NCBI GenBank assembly: GCA_042091035.1
Contig: JBELIG010000224.1
Location: 1 to 5,181 of the forward strand
Reading direction: 5' to 3'
DNA from: AM-2324 sp042091035
GTDB taxonomy: Bacteria > Bacteroidota > Bacteroidia > Chitinophagales > Saprospiraceae
Length of the DNA: 5,181 nucleotides
The notes beneath the pieces are model-generated. The model ran no database searches. It was not told the origin of the DNA and saw only the letters and a program-made list of their open reading frames with translations. Every line of letters begins with the position of its first letter. The first letter of the stretch is position 1. Shown in pieces: positions 1 to 5,181 of the stretch. The position numbers were made by a program, and so were the translations under genes.

Positions 1-539
1 TATACCATGCCTGACGCACGAGTATACCTGCTTTTATTTCTACAATGAGGGATATTGTAAACGAAGTTCTTCAATCTGATTATAAGTTGTTTAGTAGACA
101 GCTATCTAGCTTCTTTAAATGAAAATTGGTACTCTAGTAGAACAATGTTGATACAATCAACAGGTAGTAAATCAAACAATCGAACAGCGTAGTTTCTTTC
201 GGTAGTACAAATAGTATATTGACTTATTTCTTATAAGTCGCTCTTCAAATGTAAGTTATTTTACCAAAAAAATGTAAGACTTTGAACAAATAATAAAATA
301 TATGCAGCGAATAAAAAGCCAATAAAAACTAAAAAATAACCAAAAAAACCAAATAAGTTACCATATATCTAAACAAAACAAAACATACAACATATTGATA
401 ATCAACATACTATAAGGTCAGTGCTGAATAAATCAAGCTTCCAAAACCTCAAGTATTTCAAATAAGTATGGCTGTGTTTTAGCCAGCGAAAAAAAGATAT
501 TTTTCCTTCAAATGAGGGATAATCTCATTTAAGTCAAAG
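1..539. other. AT-rich intergenic region, no gene recognised
   Basis: All frames are closed by frequent stops and no stretch reads like a protein. The longest ATG-led reading near the left edge (ATG at 7) stops after 13 codons. Small inverted repeats are visible: TGTTGAT/ATCAACA at 146-162 with a 3-nt loop, GACTTAT/ATAAGTC at 221-239, and AAATGAG/CTCATTT at 510-530. None has a terminator-like T-run directly after it. A TACATTTG match to the Bacteroidota -7 promoter element lies on the minus strand at 246-253, but I find no TTTG at the expected upstream spacing. The right part (about 255-420) is especially A-rich. A minus-strand ATG at 6-8 could begin a gene leaving the window, but nothing supports it. 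Confidence 0.6.
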
Positions 540-583
540 AAAAAAAACCTTGCATCTAAAAACTTGGTTTAAAGCTTTTTAGA
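540..583 (-). terminator. probable AT-rich intrinsic terminator of the amidotransferase-like/HYR/dockerin gene
   Basis: On the minus strand the arms TCTAAAAA and TTTTTAGA (plus positions 555-562 and 576-583) pair perfectly. They can extend by CTT/AAG across a one-base bulge, leaving a loop of about 6 nt. A run of eight T (540-547) follows 7 nt after the stem. The stop codon TAG (556-558) lies inside the stem. The stem is AT-rich and the T-run is not directly adjacent, so termination may be partial. Confidence 0.45.
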
Positions 584-2205
584 TTCACAGAGTTAGAAAC
601 GTCGCCTATTTTTATTCCTATAATATTATAAATACCATCGCTTGCAATACTATCTATACTAAGCACCTCATCGTAATCCCAAGGATTAGACCAATCAAGA
701 TCTTCATCAGCTGCTATAAATTTCCAAGAATCGTTGTTCGGAAAATGATCAATCAATTGAAGTATTGCCTTTCGTATTAAAATAATATCCAGTGTAGTTA
801 TAGTATTGGAATTATTGACATCGGCTGCAATACGCTTATAAGGCGAATCCAAGGATTGGACACCTAAAATATGCCTTGTGATTAAAGCCATATCGAGTGT
901 AGTAACACCATTGGTTAAATAATCAGTATAGCTTACATCAATATTTGCAGCAGAACCATTTAAGATATTTTGCTCAAAAATGTAAGACCCATCCTCTATA
1001 GTATACGTGGATAAATACCCTTGATTAATATTAATTGAAACACCTTCTATCAGGTTTTGATTTTCAGTAAAAACAAAACCCGATAAAGAATGATAAATAC
1101 CTGTACCTAAAGTGTCATTGGGATCAAGAACTGATACCTCAAAAGAACAGGATAAGGTATCCCCATATTCATTTATCACTTGATAAGTATTCGATGTAGT
1201 CCCCACGGGAAATTCTTCACCAGAGCTTAATCCCTCATTCAAAAATAAATCTCCGTCACAAAGGCCTCCTATATAAGGTTCATCATAGATCACTTGGACT
1301 GCACAACAAGATTCATCAATATTAACCACTATATTCTCCGGGCATTCCAAAGTCATAGCACAAGGTTGATAAGACTCTAAATAATGAAGTATATTCTTCT
1401 TAAGGTTTAATGATTCATATAATGGGATATGCCATTGGGTACTGGTCAAGCTGCCAAAAAGTACGAGTCCGTCACCCCAAAATTTTTCAGCCAAAACAGG
1501 TCGCTCCAATATACTAGTGTCCTTAATGATCGTGTGAATATAATCTCCTGAAATATATGCATGCGCAAAGTAATCTCCTGTATAGCTAGCAAGTACATCT
1601 TGCTCAGGACCCTGGAGAATCAAATGATTATCATCCACAAATTCAACCTGGGTGATGTAATCCGGTCCATAATTCAAGATTGTATTCTCAAAACCTAAAT
1701 CAATATTACCACCCTCATTAGGAGCAGCATTTAGGAACAAGCGCCCTCCATTATAAACCCAAGACTCTATAGCTGGACTATTAGTGTCTAAGAAATCCTT
1801 GAAGGCTAAAGCACCATCATCACTACCGTCTATTACAACAATAGAAACTGATTCATTGAACACACTATTTATATCAATTAATTCCATGAATCCTTGCGTC
1901 CAGCCATCTATACCAAAAACAGCATTCATTAAACCAACGTTCGAGTATTCATTGGTTTGAGTCCAAGGTTCACCTAAATAAGATCTTAAATAGTATCTTG
2001 AAGAATCCGATGAAGCCTCTATAGATTTGGCTTCAGTAGCTTTTAATGAATAAGACAGTACTTCTGAAGTACTATTGAAAGTCTGAGCATTCAAACTAGA
2101 AACCAAAAGCATAAATGCACATACAACTTGTGTACCTCTCCAGTTAATTTTTTTACTGATGCATAGAGGTGAATCAATAAAAAAAAGACATTCTTTTATT
2201 CGCAT
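556..2205 (-). CDS. secreted amidotransferase-fold-like / HYR / dockerin-like surface protein without T9SS sorting domain
   Basis: This 549-residue exported protein has no assigned enzyme activity. Residues 1-40 form a signal peptide with a long N-terminal region, KK at 18-19, a hydrophobic core at 27-38 and likely cleavage at LNA^Q. Residues ~45-278 resemble a class I amidotransferase/ThuA-like alpha/beta fold: VVIDGSDDG near 123, then a strand and glycine-rich turn with WVYNGGRLFLNAAPNEGG near 149. I see no clear nucleophile Cys there, so a non-catalytic role is likely. An HYR domain (~281-361) has CPENIVV, a CC pair and FPVGTT. A carboxypeptidase-regulatory-like beta domain (~371-428) follows. 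The dockerin-like module (~429-543) contains NGVTTLD and a DVNNSNTITTLD loop. The protein ends just after IGDV, where the upstream surface protein continues into cohesin-like and sorting domains. I chose the ATG at 2205; an in-frame GTG at 2256 would only lengthen an already long signal peptide. Domain calls are by pattern, without a search. Confidence 0.85.
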   Translation of the reverse strand: MRIKECLFFIDSPLCISKKINWRGTQVVCAFMLLVSSLNAQTFNSTSEVLSYSLKATEAKSIEASSDSSRYYLRSYLGEPWTQTNEYSNVGLMNAVFGIDGWTQGFMELIDINSVFNESVSIVVIDGSDDGALAFKDFLDTNSPAIESWVYNGGRLFLNAAPNEGGNIDLGFENTILNYGPDYITQVEFVDDNHLILQGPEQDVLASYTGDYFAHAYISGDYIHTIIKDTSILERPVLAEKFWGDGLVLFGSLTSTQWHIPLYESLNLKKNILHYLESYQPCAMTLECPENIVVNIDESCCAVQVIYDEPYIGGLCDGDLFLNEGLSSGEEFPVGTTSNTYQVINEYGDTLSCSFEVSVLDPNDTLGTGIYHSLSGFVFTENQNLIEGVSININQGYLSTYTIEDGSYIFEQNILNGSAANIDVSYTDYLTNGVTTLDMALITRHILGVQSLDSPYKRIAADVNNSNTITTLDIILIRKAILQLIDHFPNNDSWKFIAADEDLDWSNPWDYDEVLSIDSIASDGIYNIIGIKIGDVSNSVNLKSFKPSF

Positions 2206-2294
2206 TGTTTGAGATTGAGGAAAAAATAAATATATCTGGTCAATTGAACTATGCACACTTCAGCATAAAAAATTACTGGAATTTAAATCAACTG

Positions 2295-2306
2295 ATAGAT
2301 ATCTAT
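2295..2306. repeat. 12-bp perfect palindrome in the leader of the dockerin gene
   Basis: ATAGATATCTAT equals its own reverse complement. It lies about 90 nt upstream of the chosen ATG at 2205 and downstream of the candidate promoter. It could be a binding site for a dimeric regulator, but palindromes of this size are not rare in AT-rich DNA. Confidence 0.3.
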
Positions 2307-2403
2307 AATTGTGAACTAAAAACAATGGGATGCGTGGAATGAAACTAACGGCTTGTGGGAATGCAGGTAATCAACCATTAGGGTCGCTTTTTCAAAAACG
2401 ATT

Positions 2404-2437
2404 CAAAGATATATAATTATCTGAAAATCAAAACAAA
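2404..2437 (-). promoter_or_regulatory. candidate Bacteroidota-type promoter for the dockerin-like/HYR gene
   Basis: On the minus strand TATCTTTG (plus 2404-2411) matches the Bacteroidota -7 consensus TAnnTTTG exactly. Two TTTG elements lie upstream at plus 2429-2432 (17-nt spacer) and 2434-2437 (22-nt spacer), both within the usual range for the -33 TTG element. Transcription would begin near 2397, giving a leader of about 190 nt to the ATG at 2205. The promoter sits directly behind the terminator of the preceding small gene, which fits an independent transcription unit. Confidence 0.5.
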
Positions 2438-2470
2438 AAAAAAGGAAAGGCATAAAGCCTTTCCTTTTTT
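2435..2470 (-). terminator. strong intrinsic terminator of the small sorting-domain gene, possibly bidirectional
   Basis: GGAAAGGC (2444-2451) pairs perfectly with GCCTTTCC (2457-2464) around the 5-nt loop ATAAA. Six further A-T pairs (2438-2443 with 2465-2470) extend the stem. On the minus strand the GC-rich stem is followed by nine T (2435-2443). On the plus strand it is followed by six T, so it could work both ways. The stop codon of the minus-strand gene (2469-2471) overlaps the base of the hairpin. Confidence 0.88.
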
Positions 2471-2897
2471 AATGTATATCTATTGTCCGGGTTTCTGAAA
2501 ACCCCCGATACTCCAAGGTGTAGTTTAATAAACCTTTTCCCTTAAACTCATTAAGGTCTATCGTATGGAGTCCCTTGTCAAACTCATCTCGCATTGTTCG
2601 AATTACTTTACCATTAATGTCCATAAAAATAATAGCTGCAAATGTTGCCTCATGGAGATAAAAACTGACAGATTCAGTATCTGCATCGGATAATTCACTC
2701 GAGCAATCATCACATACTAAGCCCGTATCAAGCAGGAAGTCTGGACTCATCTGTGCATTTATAGCGTTCATAAGCAAGAAGCTAAAGAGAATAAAGATGA
2801 AGAACTTTATCACCTTTTTTGTGCCAGAAAAACTAGCAATACCATGCTCGCTTTGCTGAAAGGTATCTTTTTCTGAAAATAATTTTGGATGTGTCAT
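2469..2897 (-). CDS. small exported protein consisting mainly of a T9SS sorting-domain-like C-terminus
   Basis: This 142-residue protein has an unknown role. Residues 1-48 form a signal peptide with an unusually long polar start (~26 residues), TKKVIK at 26-31, a very hydrophobic core (32-43) and likely cleavage at INA^Q. A short linker follows with a CxxC motif (C62, C65) and an acidic/serine stretch. Residues ~76-142 match the layout of a T9SS type A sorting domain: VSFYL, then a strand ending DINGKVIRTM, a GLHTIDLNEFKGKGLLNYTLEY segment in shortened form, and a final TRTIDIH strand. The upstream surface protein has the same order: IMSVSGQTLRVV, GVLYYTLEADGF, then a charged end. The usual NPF-type entry motif is absent and there is no cargo domain. 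The ATG at 2897 is the only methionine before the hydrophobic core; no clear ribosome binding site precedes it. It could be a real cargo-less protein or a remnant of a longer gene, but the frame is intact. Confidence 0.8.
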   Translation of the reverse strand: MTHPKLFSEKDTFQQSEHGIASFSGTKKVIKFFIFILFSFLLMNAINAQMSPDFLLDTGLVCDDCSSELSDADTESVSFYLHEATFAAIIFMDINGKVIRTMRDEFDKGLHTIDLNEFKGKGLLNYTLEYRGFSETRTIDIH

Positions 2898-3200
2898 TTA
2901 AGAAAGATTTAGGATTATAAAACATATGTATGAGATATTCAAAATACAGAACCTCAAACTTGAGGGCCAATGGTTTTATGACTATTCAAACTAATAAAAA
3001 GAGTAGCTAAGAGAAAAGAACATAAGCAAGGACTGCATATGCCTAAAGGAATATTTAAGGTTCATGATTAAGTATGTTAAGTATATACACATTATAAAAA
3101 TGTGCAGTTTTGGATATAGTATAAATATATATAAAATTAATAAGAAATAAAACTATACCATTGAACCATTAGTATCACTTCCAGTAGTTTAACACCTAAT
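2898..3200. other. intergenic region upstream of the small sorting-domain gene; weak promoter/operator candidates only
   Basis: No coding potential is apparent on either strand and AT content is high. The best promoter candidate for the minus-strand gene is TATTTTG (plus 2940-2946), one base short of TAnnTTTG, with TTGG (2967-2970) 20 nt upstream. Between these two elements lies a 14-bp inverted repeat, CCTCAA-AC-TTGAGG (2952-2965). A sigma70-like TATAAT also occurs close to the ATG. None of these is strong enough to call a promoter. About 3000-3200 holds nothing I recognise. Confidence 0.45.
2952..2965. repeat. inverted repeat CCTCAA-AC-TTGAGG, possible operator
   Basis: Two 6-bp arms pair perfectly around a 2-nt centre, about 60 nt upstream of the small sorting-domain gene. 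The spacing fits a dimeric regulator site better than a terminator, since the loop is too short to fold and no T-run follows. It overlaps the spacer of the weak promoter candidate for that gene. Confidence 0.3.
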
Positions 3201-3233
3201 AAAAAAGCCACCCCTCTATACAGAGGAGTGGCT
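3201..3233 (-). terminator. strong intrinsic terminator of the large surface-protein gene
   Basis: In minus-strand RNA a 12-bp stem (plus 3206-3217 with 3222-3233) closes a 4-nt loop. Eleven pairs are Watson-Crick and one, plus positions 3212/3227, is a G-U wobble only in the minus-strand transcript. The stem is followed directly by a U-run (3201-3205, then AUU). The wobble and the U-run both point to the minus strand. It lies about 65 nt past the stop codon. Confidence 0.9.
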
Positions 3234-3261
3234 ATCCAAAAACCGATTATTATCAAATAAA

Positions 3262-3288
3262 GGAAGAGGAGGATTTAATTCCTCTTCC
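3262..3288 (-). terminator. first hairpin downstream of the large surface-protein gene
   Basis: GGAAGAGGA (3262-3270) pairs with TCCTCTTCC (3280-3288), a 9-bp perfect stem with a 9-nt loop, starting about 11 nt after the stop codon. On the minus strand it is followed by TTTATTTG, which is U-rich but interrupted. It may be a weaker first terminator or a 3'-end stabilising hairpin ahead of the strong terminator at 3201-3233. Confidence 0.55.
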
Positions 3289-3298
3289 AATTATAATT

Positions 3299-5181
3299 TT
3301 ATTCGATGATAATCATTTTCTTGGTTGCTGTAAATCCATCAGCTTCTAGTGTGTAGTATAGTACACCAGTTGCATTTAGGTCCTTAACGATTACCTCGTT
3401 ATAACCTGCAGCATAGTCACCATCTACTACTCTAAGAGTTTGACCAGAAACAGACATGATTGACAACTTAGCTTTACCAGCGTCAGCCATTTCGAAACCA
3501 ATAGTGGTTGCACCCTTGAATGGGTTAGGCTCATTTTGGTAAAGTGCAAATGAAGCTCCAGCTTTTCCGTTGAAAGAAAGCTCTACAGACTCAATTCCTT
3601 GAGCAGTATACGCCTCAGCTGCAGTATATCTAGAGTTTATAGATAATACGTTGCTTAGTTGAACATCAGCATTAGCTTTGAATGTAGCACTGAACAATTC
3701 GTCACCTGCAAGGTTACGGATTTCCATGTCATTCCAGCTCGCAGTAATTGCGTTACTCATAATTCCGAAGTTTTCAGCTTTCGCTACACCATCGTTGATA
3801 GAAATCAACTCAAGTCCTTCGTGGTTAAGTGTGAACTGGTAACCTGATACCTGAGCATCAGTTGTAAATGTTACAGTTACTTCTTGACCAGCTCTTACAA
3901 GCTCATTATCAGCATTGATCTGGATAGATCTTTCAGTACGATTCTCAGCAGGACTCATGAAGTTAGCTTGAGCAGATCCGTTAACATCACCAACTTTAAC
4001 ACCAGTGAAATCAACATCAATCTGAGCATCAGCTAGGTTGTTAATATTAACAACTTCAGGGAATCCCCATGGGTTCATTGCATCAGCAAATACGTGATCT
4101 GCATCAACAAATCTCCAAGATGTATTGTTCGGGAAGCTATCGTCAATCTGAAGAATAACTTTACGAATTGCAACTGCATCTAATGTAGTTACTGTGTTCG
4201 TATTGTTTGCATCAGCAGCGATCATCTGATAAGGACTTGTAAATGGAGCAATTCCTAAGATATGACGTGTTACAAGAACGATGTCATAAGTAGTTACACC
4301 ATTATCAGCCTCAGCATCTAGACTTGGTACTACAGAGTAGTCACCACCAGTTGCAAGATCAAAGTTGAATGAACCTGTTGCATCAGTTACCTGATTGAAC
4401 AATCCACCATTGATATCAATCAATGCATCTTCGATACCTTCATCGTTAGTTGTTGCAAGAGCACCAGCTACAGTCAATGGAGCAGGAGCACAAACACCCA
4501 TGTTATCTTGAACAGTAAGTGTTACTGTTGCAAAATCTTGATTACCTGCATCATCAGTTACCCATACTTCTAGAGTATTAGCTCCTAATTCATCACAAGT
4601 AAATTGTCTTTCAGTATCGTTAGTGTCTTGAGAGAAACTCAAAACAACACCTGAACAGTTATCAAATGAACCTATGTCGAAGTCATTAACATCAACAACT
4701 AGAGTCATTCCTGTAGACATAATTTCTGTAACTAACTCATCTGTTAAGTATGGTGTTGGATCTTTAGCATCAATTACTGTAATAGTAATTTGATCATAGC
4801 TATAGTTTCCACAACCATCAGATACTGTATAGTTAGCAGTATATGTACCAGGACCAGCTTCACCTGCAGGAAGATCTGAAGAAGTAGTGATTGTAATGTC
4901 ATCAGAACAATCAGTTACATCAGGAGTTGGTAGAGATACCGCAGTATCACAATCACCTTCAGTAATTTCAACAGTGAAATCTTCTACATCGAAAATTGGT
5001 GCCTCATTATCAGTTACTTTAATTACTTGAGTTGCAGTTACTGCAGCTTCATCTGGGTATACACACCAGTTGATAGCAGACCACTCACGAATAATTTTGT
5101 AACATGCATCTGGAACAACGTCAAACTGAGTATCAGTATGAGAAATTGCGATCATCTCACAATTATCACCTGAAACAGTTG
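3299..5181 (-). CDS. C-terminal part of a large T9SS-secreted surface protein with HYR/Ig-like, dockerin-like, cohesin-like and sorting domains (5' end outside window)
   Basis: At least 626 residues; the frame stays open to the window edge, reading TVSGDNCE before the first in-window methionine (codon 5153-5155). That methionine is internal, so the N-terminus and signal peptide lie outside. Counting from the first complete codon: ~1-55 is the end of a repeat-type segment with CYKIIREW and INWC; ~56-138 an HYR/Ig-like domain with NEAPIF and VSDGCGN; ~139-226 a second Ig-like domain with DNCSG and VTDDAGN; ~234-288 a carboxypeptidase-regulatory-like domain; ~288-403 a dockerin-like module with DNGVTTYD and ADANNTNTVTTLD loops ending KVGDVNGS; ~416-536 a cohesin-like beta-sandwich (VRAGQEVTVTF, SGYQFTL); ~545-626 a T9SS type A sorting domain (NEPNPF, SVSGQTLRVV, GVLYYTLEADGF, MIIIE). 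It is likely exported by T9SS and fixed at the cell surface or released. Base composition looks richer in GC than in the two downstream genes. Its ligand is unknown. Confidence 0.93.
   Translation of the reverse strand, partial: TVSGDNCEMIAISHTDTQFDVVPDACYKIIREWSAINWCVYPDEAAVTATQVIKVTDNEAPIFDVEDFTVEITEGDCDTAVSLPTPDVTDCSDDITITTSSDLPAGEAGPGTYTANYTVSDGCGNYSYDQITITVIDAKDPTPYLTDELVTEIMSTGMTLVVDVNDFDIGSFDNCSGVVLSFSQDTNDTERQFTCDELGANTLEVWVTDDAGNQDFATVTLTVQDNMGVCAPAPLTVAGALATTNDEGIEDALIDINGGLFNQVTDATGSFNFDLATGGDYSVVPSLDAEADNGVTTYDIVLVTRHILGIAPFTSPYQMIAADANNTNTVTTLDAVAIRKVILQIDDSFPNNTSWRFVDADHVFADAMNPWGFPEVVNINNLADAQIDVDFTGVKVGDVNGSAQANFMSPAENRTERSIQINADNELVRAGQEVTVTFTTDAQVSGYQFTLNHEGLELISINDGVAKAENFGIMSNAITASWNDMEIRNLAGDELFSATFKANADVQLSNVLSINSRYTAAEAYTAQGIESVELSFNGKAGASFALYQNEPNPFKGATTIGFEMADAGKAKLSIMSVSGQTLRVVDGDYAAGYNEVIVKDLNATGVLYYTLEADGFTATKKMIIIE

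Noticed and set aside
146..239. Inverted repeats at 146-162 and 221-239 as ends of a mobile element
   Set aside because: They are short, unrelated to each other, and there is no transposase or target duplication nearby.
246..253. TACATTTG as a minus-strand promoter for a gene to the left of the window
   Set aside because: The nearest TTTG elements are 11 and 33 nt upstream, outside the usual spacing, and no gene start is evident downstream.
510..530. AAATGAG/CTCATTT hairpin as the terminator of the dockerin-like gene
   Set aside because: Only seven AT-rich pairs, with purine-rich sequence (GAAGGAAAAA) after it on the minus strand. The hairpin at 555-583 with its T8 run is better placed.
2206..2256. 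GTG at 2256 as start of the dockerin-like/HYR gene
   Set aside because: It would add 17 residues in front of an already long signal peptide. The ATG at 2205 is a better start.
2330..2416. Plus-strand 28-codon ORF in the gap between the small gene and the dockerin gene
   Set aside because: It is short, has no clear ribosome binding site, runs through the promoter candidate of the minus-strand gene and matches nothing I know. It is kept only as part of the GC-rich leader observation.
3659..3847. Plus-strand 62-codon open frame
   Set aside because: It lies wholly inside the well-supported cohesin-like part of the minus-strand gene and has no recognisable protein features, so it is an antisense shadow.
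5153..5155. ATG as the start of the large surface-protein gene
   Set aside because: The frame continues upstream to the window edge without a stop, there is no signal peptide, and the codon falls inside a conserved cysteine-containing domain.

Overview
The window is AT-rich DNA that looks like a member of Bacteroidota, most likely a Saprospiraceae-type marine or sludge bacterium. This rests on a clear type IX secretion (T9SS) type A C-terminal sorting domain, HYR/Ig-like adhesion modules, the CYKIIREW...INWC signature seen in giant surface proteins of that group, signal peptides cleaved at A^Q, a Bacteroidota-type TAnnTTTG promoter element, and the absence of strong Shine-Dalgarno sequences. 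The lineage is inferred from protein style only.

All three supported genes lie on the minus strand, so transcription runs from high to low coordinates. (1) 5181-3299 is the C-terminal part of a large secreted surface protein that enters the window already open. It carries HYR/Ig-like domains, a carboxypeptidase-regulatory-like domain, a dockerin-like module, a cohesin-like beta-sandwich and a T9SS sorting domain, and is followed by two hairpins, the second a textbook terminator. (2) 2897-2469 is a 142-residue protein that is almost only a signal peptide plus a T9SS sorting-domain-like C-terminus. Its stop codon abuts a strong, bidirectional-looking terminator. (3) 2205-556 encodes a 549-residue secreted protein with an amidotransferase-fold-like N-terminal domain, an HYR domain, a carboxypeptidase-regulatory-like domain and a dockerin-like module closely similar to that of gene 1. 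It ends there, with no sorting domain. Its stop codon sits inside an AT-rich hairpin.

Each gene is followed by its own terminator-like structure, so they look like three separate transcription units of related exported proteins, not one operon. Gene 3 has a good promoter candidate directly behind the terminator of gene 2, which implies a leader of about 190 nt.

The most interesting point is how the parts are shared out. One protein has dockerin, cohesin-like and sorting domains, one has dockerin but no sorting domain, and one has a sorting domain but no cargo. A dockerin/cohesin-like surface assembly is a possible reading but is not demonstrated. Positions 1-540 and 2898-3200 contain no gene I can support.
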